Program-made: the position numbers and the translations under genes
Notes under the pieces: generated by a model
The model's database searches: none
Told to the model about the DNA's origin: nothing
What the model saw: the letters and a program-made list of their open reading frames with translations, nothing else
Source of the DNA: Alphaproteobacteria bacterium
GTDB taxonomy: Bacteria > Pseudomonadota > Alphaproteobacteria > Kiloniellales > DSM-21159
Assembly (NCBI GenBank): GCA_030433005.1
Contig: JAUILQ010000010.1
Coordinates: forward strand, 1 to 64,000
DNA length: 64,000 nucleotides
Direction: 5' to 3'
In this document: positions 54,692 to 63,359 of the stretch, one piece after another
How positions within the stretch are numbered: position 1 is the stretch's first letter
How the letters are laid out: every line of letters begins with the position of its first letter

Positions 54692-55729
54692 TCAGTAGAG
54701 CACCGTCACGAAGGGCGGCAGCGAGGCATGGCGCAGCTCCAGCTCCGACGCGATCAGCTCGAGCGCGCCGTCGATCCGGTCGAGATTGAAGACGCCGCTG
54801 ACCCGGCGCCCGGCCAGCGCTTCGTCGAGCAGCAGGATGCGGCCGCGGCGATAGCGGTTGAGCGTCTCGACCGCCGCCGCCAGCGGCACCTGCTCGAAGA
54901 CCAGCCGGCCCTCGCGCCAGGGGGCGAGCGCGCCGGCGGCGGCCTCGCGGGGCGGCCCGATCCCGGCGTCGCGCGAGAAGACCACGCGCTGGCCCGGCCC
55001 GAGCACCAGGCGGTCTTCGCCCTCGGGCGGCGTGACCGCGACATGGTGCCGGATCACCGTCACCGCCGCCCCGTCAGGCTCGCGCTCGACCAGGAACTCG
55101 GTGCCCAGCGCCTCCGCCTGGCCACCGGCGGCGATCACGACGAACGGCCGCCCGTTCGCGCCCGACGCGGGCAGGGCGGTGAAGGCCGCACGGCCGGCAA
55201 GCAGCTCGACGGCCCGGTGCCGGCCGTCGTAGCGCACGGCCAGCGCGGCGCCGCTGTCGAGCTCGGCCCGGCTGCCGTCCGGCAGCACGACGCGGAGGAT
55301 CTCGCCCGGTGCGGCGCGGTGATCGGCGGTCAGCGCGACCAGCGGGTCGTCGAGCAGGAAGGCGCCGAGCGTGGCGGCCAAGAGCAGCGAGGCGGCCAGC
55401 GCGGCTGCCACGCGAGACCGGGCTCCGCGGCCTGGGCCGCGCCGCCGCGCGGAGCGCCCGGTCGCGAGAAGACTGCCGTAGCGAGCGCCGACGCGGCCGC
55501 GCGCCTCGCGCGTCCGGACGGCCGCGGCGAGGTAGTCCAGTTCGCCCCAGGCCGCGCGCGCCTCCGCAAGGCGGGCGAGGCGTCCCGGGCCGGCATCGAG
55601 CCACGCCTCGAACGCGCGCTGCTCGTCGCGGTCCAGCGGACCGCCCTCGAGGCGTACCAGCCAGGCCGCCGCTTCGGCGTCGAGCGGATCCGGTGCTTCC
55701 GCATCGCCGGGCTCAAGCCGCTCGCTCAC
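54692..55729 (-). CDS. FecR-type anti-sigma regulator
   Basis: 345 residues. An N-terminal cytoplasmic region with the DUF4880-like EAAAWLVRLEGGPLDRDEQRAFEAWLD (about 18-44, W-x-R-L type) binds the sigma factor. A transmembrane helix lies near 107-125. The periplasmic FecR domain follows (HRAAPGEILRVVLPDGSRAELDSGA), and a C-terminal STN-like part (AAVETLNRYRRGRILLLDE) meets the receptor. It is likely both inhibitor and activator of the FecI-type factor upstream. ATG 55729 is the natural start. Confidence 0.92.
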   Translation of the reverse strand: MSERLEPGDAEAPDPLDAEAAAWLVRLEGGPLDRDEQRAFEAWLDAGPGRLARLAEARAAWGELDYLAAAVRTREARGRVGARYGSLLATGRSARRRGPGRGARSRVAAALAASLLLAATLGAFLLDDPLVALTADHRAAPGEILRVVLPDGSRAELDSGAALAVRYDGRHRAVELLAGRAAFTALPASGANGRPFVVIAAGGQAEALGTEFLVEREPDGAAVTVIRHHVAVTPPEGEDRLVLGPGQRVVFSRDAGIGPPREAAAGALAPWREGRLVFEQVPLAAAVETLNRYRRGRILLLDEALAGRRVSGVFNLDRIDGALELIASELELRHASLPPFVTVLY

Positions 55730-55760
55730 CTCGCCTCCTCGTTTGCCCGCCCGAGTCCAG

Positions 55761-55799
55761 GACGTCCGACTCTGTGACGTCCGACTCTGTGACGTCCGA
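55761..55799. repeat. 15-bp tandem repeat, 2.6 copies, between fecI-like and fecR-like genes
   Basis: GACGTCCGACTCTGT occurs at 55761-55775 and 55776-55790, followed by a partial third copy GACGTCCGA (55791-55799). It sits in the 100-base gap of the sigma/anti-sigma operon. Copy-number change would alter spacing without touching coding sequence. Confidence 0.85.
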
Positions 55800-55829
55800 G
55801 GGCTGGCGAGACCGTAGCGCGTTCGACGC

Positions 55830-56330
55830 TCATGGCAGCCGCCGGGCGCGCATCGCCACCTCCAGGGCGCGGGCCAGGTGCTTCTGCACCGAGCTTTCCG
55901 AGATCCCGAGTTCGGCCGCGATCTCCAGGTAGGTCAGGCCCTCGATCCGGCTCAGGCGAAAGATCTCCTGGGTCCGTGCAGGCAGGCGCGCCAGGGCGGT
56001 CTCGAGCCGCTGCAGCCGCTGACGGGCTTCCAGGGTCCGGTCGGCCGCCGGCGTCTCGTCGCGCACCGCGGCCAGGGCGTCGGCCGGCGTCGCCTCGGTG
56101 CGCCGCCGCGATTCCTGTCGGAAGTGGTCGATGGCGAGGTTGCGCGCGATCCGGAAGAGATACGAGCGGGCGTTGCGGCTGCCCGCTTCGAGGGGCTGCT
56201 GCGCGATCCGGATGAAGGTCTCCTGCGTCAGGTCGGCGGCCGTCGCGGGGCAGTCGACCTGACGGGTCAGGAACAACTCGAGCTCCCGGCCGTGCGCCTG
56301 GAAGAGACCTTTCAAGTTACGCTGCGCCAC
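55830..56330 (-). CDS. FecI-type ECF sigma factor
   Basis: 166 residues. Sigma region 2 reads AADLTQETFIRIAQQ and ARSYLFRIARNLAIDHFRQESRR (about 33-78); region 4 reads LPARTQEIFRLSRIEGLTYLEIAAELGISESSVQKHLARAL (family landmarks, about 118-158). Together they mark a FecI-type factor controlling iron-transport genes. Start GTG 56330 has no strong ribosome-binding site. A Fur-like box lies 45-63 bases upstream. Same strand and order as fecR-like and receptor genes. Confidence 0.93.
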   Translation of the reverse strand: MAQRNLKGLFQAHGRELELFLTRQVDCPATAADLTQETFIRIAQQPLEAGSRNARSYLFRIARNLAIDHFRQESRRRTEATPADALAAVRDETPAADRTLEARQRLQRLETALARLPARTQEIFRLSRIEGLTYLEIAAELGISESSVQKHLARALEVAMRARRLP

Positions 56331-56374
56331 GCCGGCTGCCTGCCCCCGAGTTACCTGCGGGCGACGCTACGTCA

Positions 56375-56393
56375 AATGAGAATGCCTCTCAAT
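56375..56393 (-). promoter_or_regulatory. Fur-type box upstream of the FecI-type gene
   Basis: AATGAGAATGCCTCTCAAT contains TGAGA-N5-TCTCA, close to the Fur consensus AATGAGAATNATTCTCATT-like core. It lies just ahead of the FecI-type start, suggesting iron repression of the whole operon. Confidence 0.6.
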
Positions 56394-56493
56394 AGCGCTG
56401 CAATGCCCGCCGCACCGGTCTTCGTGCGTCCTCCGTTCCCGGCCGGCCCGGGGGCGGCGGCACCGGCAACTATGGTTAGCGGCGGGAACGATT

Positions 56494-56580
56494 CGGACCG
56501 GTCGGTCCGTTTCCCGCCTGTCAGAAAGCGCAGGTTGTTGCCGGCAACCTGTCGGTCAGGTATGTTACCGACCGGTCCGT
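56494..56580. promoter_or_regulatory. Operator cluster upstream of the TetR-type gene
   Basis: CGGACCG-GT-CGGTCCG (56494-56509) is a perfect palindrome. A 13-base unit CGGACCGGTCGGT of this site recurs inverted at 56567-56579. Between them, CAGGTTG-N7-CAACCTG (56531-56551) is a third inverted repeat. Such paired palindromes ahead of a TetR gene suggest autoregulation, perhaps extending to the divergent iron operon. Confidence 0.55.
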
Positions 56581-56628
56581 CAATTAACCAAAGGCGTCTC
56601 CTGTCAATATCTTAACCGGGGGTTAACC

Positions 56629-57201
56629 ATGCCGCGCCGCCGCTCGTTCGAGACGGAAGAGGCCCTCGAGGCGATCGCCGAGACCTTCTGGGAGCGCGGC
56701 TACGAGGGCGCCTCGATTCAGGACCTGGAGTCCGCAACCGAGCTGAGGAAGCAGAGTCTCTACCGTGCGTTCGGCGACAAGCGGGGCATGTACCTGGCGG
56801 CGCTGGCGCGCTACGAGGCCCGCCAGCTGGCGGCGGTCGAGGCCGTGCTCGGCGGCCCCGGGGGGCCGCGCGCGCGCTTCGACCGGCTGCTGACCGAGGC
56901 CATCGAGCGCGCCACGCTGCACGGCGACCGTCGCGGCTGCCTGCTGTGCAACGCCAGCGCCGAGCAGGCGGCGCTCGACGAGGCGACCGGCCAGGCCGTC
57001 CGCGCCATGCTGGGGCGCCTCGAGGCCTCCTTCGAGCGGGCGCTGGAGGGCGTCGCCCTGTTCCGCGGCGGCCCGGCCGGCCGCCGGCGCACCGCGCGCA
57101 AGCTGCTCGCCGGCTACGTCGGCCTGCGCGTCCTGGTCCGCACGGGGCTGCCCGAGGCCGGCCTGCTCGACGCCAAGGAAGGCCTGCTGGAGGGGCTCTA
57201 G
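56629..57201 (+). CDS. TetR/AcrR-family transcriptional regulator
   Basis: 190 residues. The N-terminal helix-turn-helix reads ALEAIAETFWERGYEGASIQDLESATELRKQSLYRAFGDKRGMY (about 12-55 as family landmarks). The C-terminal ligand domain contains RRGCLLCNASAEQA, the Cys-containing motif of the group that often responds to electrophiles or aldehydes. ATG 56629 lies just after the operator cluster. A GFA-family gene is convergent 15 bases downstream. Target genes are unknown. Confidence 0.9.
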   Translation: MPRRRSFETEEALEAIAETFWERGYEGASIQDLESATELRKQSLYRAFGDKRGMYLAALARYEARQLAAVEAVLGGPGGPRARFDRLLTEAIERATLHGDRRGCLLCNASAEQAALDEATGQAVRAMLGRLEASFERALEGVALFRGGPAGRRRTARKLLAGYVGLRVLVRTGLPEAGLLDAKEGLLEGL

Positions 57202-57216
57202 CGGCGGCCCCGGGTC

Positions 57217-57711
57217 TCAGCCCCGGGCCAGCACGGCCTCGCGGCGGGCCAGGCTCTCGGCCGGCCAGTGCTGGCTGCGCCGGTAGAACTCCGGCATCGC
57301 CGGCACGCCCTCGGGCAGGATCACCCAGGGCAGCTTGCTGTCGGTGAAGATGTGGATGTCCGGCGGCACGCGCCCCGGCTCGTCGAGCGTACCGACGCGC
57401 AGGAAGCGGATCGCCGCGCCGGCACCGGCGTAGTTGCTCCAGAGCGCGACGCGGCAGCGCGGGCAACGCGCGATGCGCTGGCCCTTGCCGCTCGCCGAGG
57501 GCGTCTCGACGACCTCCGGCTCGCGGGCCGACGCCAGCAGCTCGACGCGGTCGGCCTCGATCATCGCGTTGAGCGCGAAGGCGCTGCCGGTCTCGCGCTG
57601 GCACCAGGTGCAGTGGCAGCAGTGGACGAACAGCGGCCGGCTGGTCATGCGGTAGCGCACCGCCCGGCAGGCGCAGCCGCCCTCCATGCTGAAGTGCTCG
57701 CTCTCGGACAT
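57217..57711 (-). CDS. GFA (glutathione-dependent formaldehyde-activating enzyme-like) protein
   Basis: 164 residues of the GFA/CENP-V zinc fold. Zinc-binding Cys clusters are CACRAVRY (about 13-20), [16 protein letters not shown] (about 31-46) and [12 protein letters not shown] (about 83-94). Members bind glutathione adducts; most are of unknown function and not formaldehyde enzymes. ATG 57711. It neighbours a TetR-type gene of a group that may sense aldehydes, so a detoxification link is possible but unproven. Confidence 0.88.
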   Translation of the reverse strand: MSESEHFSMEGGCACRAVRYRMTSRPLFVHCCHCTWCQRETGSAFALNAMIEADRVELLASAREPEVVETPSASGKGQRIARCPRCRVALWSNYAGAGAAIRFLRVGTLDEPGRVPPDIHIFTDSKLPWVILPEGVPAMPEFYRRSQHWPAESLARREAVLARG

Positions 57712-57840
57712 CGGCCCTTCTCCCCTCGACTGTCGTTGCGCAAGAAGCGCCCCCCCCCGTTCACCTCGGCGGCGATTCGGTGTAGATCACCGGCGAGCGC
57801 CAGGGAACGGCGAACCACAGGAAACACGGGAAAGACGACG

Positions 57841-59298
57841 ATGTCTGTGATCGAGGGCGAGACCGGCAGCTGGGAGATGGTGATCGGCCTGGAGGTCCAC
57901 GCCCAGGTGATCTCCGAGTCCAAGCTCTTCTCCGGCGCCTCGACGCGCTTCGGCGCCGCGCCCAACAGCCAGGTCTCGCTGGTCGACGCCGCCATGCCGG
58001 GCATGCTGCCGGTGCTCAACCGCGAATGCGTCGCCCAGGCGATCCGCACCGGTCTCGGCCTCAAGGCGGCGATCAACCTGGAGAGCGTCTTCGAGCGCAA
58101 GAACTACTTCTACCCGGACCTGCCGCAGGGCTACCAGATCAGCCAGTACGAGAAGCCGATCGTCGGCAACGGCGTGCTGACCATCGACCTGCCCGACGGC
58201 TCGACCAAGGACGTCGGCATCGAGCGCCTGCACCTGGAGCAGGACGCCGGCAAGTCGCTGCACGACCAGGACCCGCGGCGCACCTTCGTCGACCTCAACC
58301 GGGCCGGCGTCGCGCTGATGGAGATCGTCTCGAAGCCCGAGCTCTCGTCGGCCGAGGAGGCCGGCGCCTACATCCGCAAGCTGCGCTCGCTGCTGCGCTA
58401 CCTCGGCACCTGCGACGGCAACATGGAGGAGGGCAGCCTGCGCTGCGACGTCAACCTGTCGCTGCGCCGGCCCGGCGGGCCGCTCGGCACGCGCACCGAG
58501 ACGAAGAACGTCAACTCGATCCGCTTCGTCCAGCAGGCCATCGAGGCCGAGGCGCGCCGCCAGCTCGAGATCCTCGAGTCCGGGGGCACGATCGACCAGG
58601 AGACACGGCTGTTCGACCCCAAGCGCGGCGAGACCCGCTCGATGCGCTCCAAGGAGGAGGCGCACGACTACCGCTACTTCCCGGACCCGGACCTGCTGCC
58701 GCTCGAGCTCGAGAGCGCCTGGGTCGAGGAACTGGGCAGCGCCCTGCCGGAGCTGCCCGACGACAAGAAGTCGCGCTTCATCGCCGACTACGGCCTGTCG
58801 GCCTACGACGCCTCGGTGCTGGTCGCCGAGCAGGAGAACGCCGCCTTCTACGAGGCGCTGGTCGGCAGCGGAAAGGGCAAGCGCGATCCCAAGATCGCCG
58901 CGAACTGGACGATCACCAACTACTTCGGCGCGCTCAACGCCTCGGGCGACACGCTGGAGAGCGCGCCGGTCGACGCCGAGAAGCTGGGCGGCCTGCTCGA
59001 CCTGCTGGCCGACGACACGATCTCCGGCCGCCAGGCCAAGGAGGTCTTCGAGGCGATGTGGGAGAGCGGCAAGGACGCCCCGACGATCGTCGAGGAGAAG
59101 GGCCTGAAGCAGGTCTCCGACGCCGGCGAGCTGGGCGCCGCGGTCGACAAGGTGCTGGCCGACAACCCCGACCAGGTCGAGAAGTACCGGGAGAATCCCA
59201 AGGTCATCGGCTGGTTCGTCGGCCAGGTCATGAAGGCGACCCAGGGCAAGGCCAACCCCGGCATGGTCAACAAGCTGCTCAAGGAGCGGCTCGACTAG
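57841..59298 (+). CDS. gatB: Aspartyl/glutamyl-tRNA amidotransferase subunit B
   Basis: 485 residues. GatB binds the misacylated tRNA and phosphorylates the side chain. Family motifs are [72 protein letters not shown] and the C-terminal YqeY-like tail with [16 protein letters not shown] 57841 follows CAGGAAACACGGG. It has its own 129-base upstream gap with a C9 homopolymer (57750-57758) and is separated from gatC-gatA by the iron cluster. Confidence 0.97.
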   Translation: MSVIEGETGSWEMVIGLEVHAQVISESKLFSGASTRFGAAPNSQVSLVDAAMPGMLPVLNRECVAQAIRTGLGLKAAINLESVFERKNYFYPDLPQGYQISQYEKPIVGNGVLTIDLPDGSTKDVGIERLHLEQDAGKSLHDQDPRRTFVDLNRAGVALMEIVSKPELSSAEEAGAYIRKLRSLLRYLGTCDGNMEEGSLRCDVNLSLRRPGGPLGTRTETKNVNSIRFVQQAIEAEARRQLEILESGGTIDQETRLFDPKRGETRSMRSKEEAHDYRYFPDPDLLPLELESAWVEELGSALPELPDDKKSRFIADYGLSAYDASVLVAEQENAAFYEALVGSGKGKRDPKIAANWTITNYFGALNASGDTLESAPVDAEKLGGLLDLLADDTISGRQAKEVFEAMWESGKDAPTIVEEKGLKQVSDAGELGAAVDKVLADNPDQVEKYRENPKVIGWFVGQVMKATQGKANPGMVNKLLKERLD

Positions 59299-59320
59299 CG
59301 GCGGCGTCCGACCCGGCCGC

Positions 59321-61078
59321 CTACTGGGCGGCGACGGCCTCGGCGGAGGCTTCCAGGCGCCAGCGCGGCAGCCGGGCGGCGACGCGGGTGCCGACGCCGG
59401 CCTCGCTGTCGATGTCGACCCGGCCGCCGTGCAGCTGGACCAGCGCCTCGGTGATGTTGAGGCCGAGGCCCGAGCCCTCGGAGCGGCGGACCAGCGGGGT
59501 CATGGCCTGGCCGAAGGGCTCGCGGGCGCGCGCCAGCTCCTCGGGGGTCATGCCGCAGCCCTCGTCGGCGATCACCAGGCTGACCCAGTCGGCGTCGAGC
59601 TCGCTGGCGATCGCGATCCGACCCCCGGGCTCGGTGAACTTGCCGGCGTTCGACAGCAGGTTGACCAGGACCTGGCGCAGGGCGCGCTCGTCGGCGCGGA
59701 CCGCTGCCGCGTCGACGCGGCGCTCGATGGTCAGCTGCTTCTCCGCGAAGCGGCCCGCGACCATGCGCACGGCCTCCTCGACGAGGGCCTGCAGGTCGAC
59801 GCTATCCTCGGCCAGGTCGAACTTGCCGGCCTCGATCTTGGAGAGGTCGAGGATGCCGTTGATCAGGCTGAGCAGGTGCCGGCCGCTGCCGTGGATGTCG
59901 GCGGCGTACTCGGTGATCCGCTCCGGCGGGAAGTCCGGCCGCCGGTCGCGGATGATCTCGGCGAAGCCGATCACGGCGTTGAGCGGCGTACGCAGCTCGT
60001 GGCTCATCAGCGCCAGGAACTCCGACTTGGCGAGGTTGGCCGCCGCCGCCTCCTGGCGCAGGCGCTGCTCGAGCCGCCGGGAGGCCTCGGCGGCGCCGCG
60101 CGCCTCGTCGAGCTCGTCGTTCTTGGCGGTCAGCGCGCCGGTCAGCTGCGCCAGGCGGTCGCGCTCGGCGGCGACGGTGCGGCTCGCGCGCACGGCGCGC
60201 AGCAGCAGCCAGCACAGCAGGGCCGCGGCGGCGGCGGCGGCCAGCAGCATGTCCTGCTCGCGCTCCCACCAGAGCGCGGCGATCGCCGCGCGCGGCGCCC
60301 AGACGGCGATGACGATCGGATAGGCCTCCGAGACGATCAGCCGCGAGACCCCGTCGACCAGGGCCGGCTCCAGGCCCGGCGCCTCGCCGGTCGTGAACAG
60401 GATCTCGCCGTCCGGCCGGAACAGCGCCGTGGTGCAGATGCCGCAGCCGCCGTGTGCCGAGAGCAACGGCAGGTAGTAGTCGGGCTCGACCGCCGCGGTG
60501 ATCACGCCGCGGAACGAGAAGCGCTCGGCGAGCAGCGGCAGGCTGACCGGAATGAAGGGCCGCCCGGTGAAACGGCCGAGCAGCGGCCGGCCCAAGTGCA
60601 GGCCGGCCACGCCCTCGATCGCGTGGACCGCGAAGTACTCGCGCTCGAAGGCGTCGAGCGGCGGCGACGGCCAGCGCTCGCTGAAGACGCGCATGGCGCC
60701 GTTCTGGTCGGTCAGCCAGATCGAGCGGACCTGCGGAACCTGCGCGGCCAGTCCGCGGATGCGCTGGTGGAAGGCCCGCGAGCCGGCGACGTCGTCCCAG
60801 GGGCGCGCGTCGAGCGCGGCGTTGACCGCGTCGAAGGCGATCTCGACGGTCTGGAAGGTGCGCTCGACATGCTCGCTCATCAGCCGCGCGTGGGCGGCGA
60901 TGTCGGCCTTGAGCTCGGTCTCGGCCTGCTCGTAGCCTTGCCAGCTCTCGAGCCCGACCAGCAGCAGGAAGGCGACCAGCGCGGCGCTGCCGAGCGAGGC
61001 GACCGAGGCCTGCTGCGAGCCGATGCGGGAGAGCGCGCGTCTCATCATCCGGCCAGCTATAGGCCGGTCTTCGTTCAT
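59321..61078 (-). CDS. Membrane sensor histidine kinase with periplasmic dCache-type domain
   Basis: 585 residues. Helix one (about 28-48) and helix two (about 270-293) bracket a periplasmic Cache-like sensor (about 50-268) containing QVRSIWLTDQNGAM and GGCGICTTALF. A coiled coil (about 300-345) leads to HisKA with LALMSHELRTPLNAVIGF (about 358-375) and HATPase with NLLSNAGKF, DEGCGM and GSGLGLNI. No response regulator is nearby. ATG 61078 or the Met pair at 61048/61045 could be the start. Confidence 0.9.
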   Translation of the reverse strand: MNEDRPIAGRMMRRALSRIGSQQASVASLGSAALVAFLLLVGLESWQGYEQAETELKADIAAHARLMSEHVERTFQTVEIAFDAVNAALDARPWDDVAGSRAFHQRIRGLAAQVPQVRSIWLTDQNGAMRVFSERWPSPPLDAFEREYFAVHAIEGVAGLHLGRPLLGRFTGRPFIPVSLPLLAERFSFRGVITAAVEPDYYLPLLSAHGGCGICTTALFRPDGEILFTTGEAPGLEPALVDGVSRLIVSEAYPIVIAVWAPRAAIAALWWEREQDMLLAAAAAAALLCWLLLRAVRASRTVAAERDRLAQLTGALTAKNDELDEARGAAEASRRLEQRLRQEAAAANLAKSEFLALMSHELRTPLNAVIGFAEIIRDRRPDFPPERITEYAADIHGSGRHLLSLINGILDLSKIEAGKFDLAEDSVDLQALVEEAVRMVAGRFAEKQLTIERRVDAAAVRADERALRQVLVNLLSNAGKFTEPGGRIAIASELDADWVSLVIADEGCGMTPEELARAREPFGQAMTPLVRRSEGSGLGLNITEALVQLHGGRVDIDSEAGVGTRVAARLPRWRLEASAEAVAAQ

Positions 61079-61154
61079 ACATCGTAAAGTAGCAGTAGCG
61101 CTCGGGTCTCTGCCGCCTGCGGTCCGGAAAGGCCCGGCGAGGCCCGACCGGCGG

Positions 61155-62177
61155 TCAGGCTGGGCGGGTGACCTCGCCGCCCTCTCCGGCCTCGCCGCTC
61201 TCGCCGTCGACGGCGACCGGGGTCGCCCGCGCCGGCGAGGCGGCTGCCGGCGCGGTGCCTGTCGCCGACGCGGCCGGCCTCTGGCGATCCTCCCGCGTCA
61301 CCTCGACCTCGACGCTCATCCTCGACTGCACGCCGGCCGGTCCGGTGAAGGCGCCGCTGACCGGCTGCGCCTGCTCGGGCGTGCGCGTCGTCGCCACGCG
61401 GACCAGGTCGCGCCCGGCGACGATCAGGTTGGTCGGGTCGAACTCGACCCAGCCGGCGCCGGGGACGAAGGCCTCTGCCCAGGCGTGGGTCGCGCCTCCG
61501 CCCCGGGTTTCCTGGCCGCCGCCGTTCGCCTCGCTCCCGCCGGCCAGCGCCGGGTCGTAGAGGTAGCCGGTGACGAAGCGCGCTGCGAAGCCGAGGTCGC
61601 GTGCCGCCTCCATGAACAGGAAGGCAAAGTCGCGGCAGGTGCCGGCGCCGTTCTGCAGCGTCTCGCGCGGCGTCTGGGTGCCCTGCGTCTCGCGCCGGCT
61701 GTAGCCGAAGTCGCGGTGGATCGTCTCGCCCAGCGCGTGCAGCAGGTCGAGGCTGGAGGGCGGCAGCTCGGGCAGGGCGCGGGTGCGCCACTCGACCACG
61801 GCCGGCCGGTCCTCGGGATGCTGCAGGGCCATCAGCGGCGCCAGGTCGACCTGCTCGTCCTCGCGGTAGCGGAAGGGGTAGGGCTCCGCCTCGTCGGCAA
61901 TCGACACCAGCGGGTCGTCGAAGACGTAGCGCTCGACCAGCAGGTCGGTCTCGATGATCAGCTCGTCCGTGCTGCCGGAGAAGAAGGCGCGGGCGATCGA
62001 GTTGCCGAAGGTGTCGAAGGACCAGCGCAGGCGGGCCTGCGGATGGATGCCGACGCTGGCCTCGAGCAGCCGCAGGTCGTGGCCGTCGCGCGGCCGGATC
62101 ATCAGGCGATGCTCGCCGAGCTCGACCGGCTGGCTGAAGTGGTAGCGGGTCGTGTGGTTGACGCGGATCACGGTCAT
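61155..62177 (-). CDS. Transglutaminase-like protein with bacterial N-terminal domain
   Basis: 340 residues. The N-terminal beta domain (about 1-85, TTRYHFSQPVELGEHRLMIRPRD) is the bacterial transglutaminase-like N region. The papain-like core shows Cys in GAGTCRDFAFLFMEAAR, His in ATHAWAEAFVPGAGW and Asp in EFDPTN. The C-terminal 40 residues are a Pro/Ala/Glu-rich tail. These proteins act as peptidases or amidases rather than true transglutaminases. ATG 62177 fits family starts. Divergent from a second transglutaminase-like gene. Confidence 0.9.
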   Translation of the reverse strand: MTVIRVNHTTRYHFSQPVELGEHRLMIRPRDGHDLRLLEASVGIHPQARLRWSFDTFGNSIARAFFSGSTDELIIETDLLVERYVFDDPLVSIADEAEPYPFRYREDEQVDLAPLMALQHPEDRPAVVEWRTRALPELPPSSLDLLHALGETIHRDFGYSRRETQGTQTPRETLQNGAGTCRDFAFLFMEAARDLGFAARFVTGYLYDPALAGGSEANGGGQETRGGGATHAWAEAFVPGAGWVEFDPTNLIVAGRDLVRVATTRTPEQAQPVSGAFTGPAGVQSRMSVEVEVTREDRQRPAASATGTAPAAASPARATPVAVDGESGEAGEGGEVTRPA

Positions 62178-62414
62178 CGGGCGGCTCGCCGGCAGGTTCT
62201 CGGGATGGCCAGGGAGATGGGGACGCGGTCCGGCGAAGTCAGCCTTCCGCCCGCGCAGGCCTGGGGCGCGGCCGGCGCGGCGCGAAAAGCGCTGTTGGCC
62301 CCGGCGCCGCGGGAACGCTTTGCCGCAGGCGGTGTTCAAGCGCTCGAGGGAGCACGTCGCCGGGTCTGGGCAACTGCCAAGCGGGCAAGATCCCCGCGAG
62401 CGAAGGGTACGAGC

Positions 62415-63323
62415 ATGCTGATTCGCGTCGGGTTCGACATCACTCTGGACTGCGAGGCCGAGACGCCGCTGGTCCTCAGCCTCTATCCGCATCCCAGCCG
62501 TGCCGCCGACATCATCGGCAGCGAGGCCCTCGGCATCGAGCCGCCGCTGCACGTCACGGAGTTCCACGACGTCTTCGAGAACCGCTGCGGCCGCGTCGTC
62601 CTGCCGCCCGGTCCGACGCGCCTGTCCGCCGACTTCCTGGTGCGCGACGACGGCGAGCCCGACCCGGTCGACCGCGAGGCCGCGCAGCAGGGCGTCTCCG
62701 ACCTGCCCAACGACGTCATCCCCTTCCTGACGGCCAGCCGCTACATCGAGAGCGACGCGCTGACCGACACGGCCTGGCGGCTGTTCGGCGGCACCGCCCC
62801 CGGCTGGGGGCGCGTGCAGGCGATCTGCGACTGGGTGCACGAGCACATCACCTTCGGCTACCGCTACGGCCGCTCGACCAAGACCGCGCTCGAGGCCTAC
62901 CGCGAAGGCTCGGGCGTGTGCCGCGACTACGCGCATCTCGCGATCGCCTTCTGCCGCGCGATGAACATTCCGGCGCGCTACGCCACCGGCTGGCTCGGCG
63001 ACATCGGGGTGCCGCCGCAGGACGAGCCCGGCGACTTTTGCGCTTGGTTCGAGGTCTACCTGGGCGGCCGCTGGATGACCTTCGACGCGCGCTACAACGT
63101 GCCGCGCATCGGCCGGGTGCTGATGGCGCGCGGCCGCGACGCGGCCGACGTCGCCATGATCACCTCTTTCGGCCGCAACCGCCTGGCCAGGTTCGAGGTC
63201 TGGTGCGACGAGGTGCAGGCCGAGCGGGCCCAGCAGGCGATCGCCGAGGTCTTCGACCGCCAGGCCCGGGCACTGCCGCGGCCCTACCGCGAGCTGCTGC
63301 GCGCCGACGAGGAGGCCGCCTGA
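62415..63323 (+). CDS. Transglutaminase-like protein
   Basis: 302 residues. The N-terminal domain (about 1-125) is of a different subtype from the divergent neighbour, beginning IRVGFDITLDCEAETPLVLSL. The catalytic core has Cys in GSGVCRDYAHLAIAFCRAMN (about 170-190), and the His is replaced or shifted: the expected H-A-W position reads CAWFEVYLGGRWMTFD, so Cys stands where His is usual before Ala-Trp, while Asp in TFDARYN is kept. Such Cys-for-His variants occur in this group as far as I recall. ATG 62415. Confidence 0.85.
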   Translation: MLIRVGFDITLDCEAETPLVLSLYPHPSRAADIIGSEALGIEPPLHVTEFHDVFENRCGRVVLPPGPTRLSADFLVRDDGEPDPVDREAAQQGVSDLPNDVIPFLTASRYIESDALTDTAWRLFGGTAPGWGRVQAICDWVHEHITFGYRYGRSTKTALEAYREGSGVCRDYAHLAIAFCRAMNIPARYATGWLGDIGVPPQDEPGDFCAWFEVYLGGRWMTFDARYNVPRIGRVLMARGRDAADVAMITSFGRNRLARFEVWCDEVQAERAQQAIAEVFDRQARALPRPYRELLRADEEAA

Positions 63324-63341
63324 GGGCGCCTCGGCGCCCTC
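63322..63341. terminator. Convergent terminator-like hairpin
   Basis: GAGGGCGCC-TC-GGCGCCCTC is a perfect 9-bp inverted repeat that begins within the stop codon of the transglutaminase-like gene and lies between convergent genes. There is no T-run. Confidence 0.5.
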
Positions 63342-63359
63342 GCATCCCTCGACCGCGGC

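Noticed and set aside
62152..62421. 89-codon plus-strand frame between the two transglutaminase-like genes
   Set aside because: Overlaps the start of one gene antisense, Arg-rich, and lacks a ribosome-binding site.
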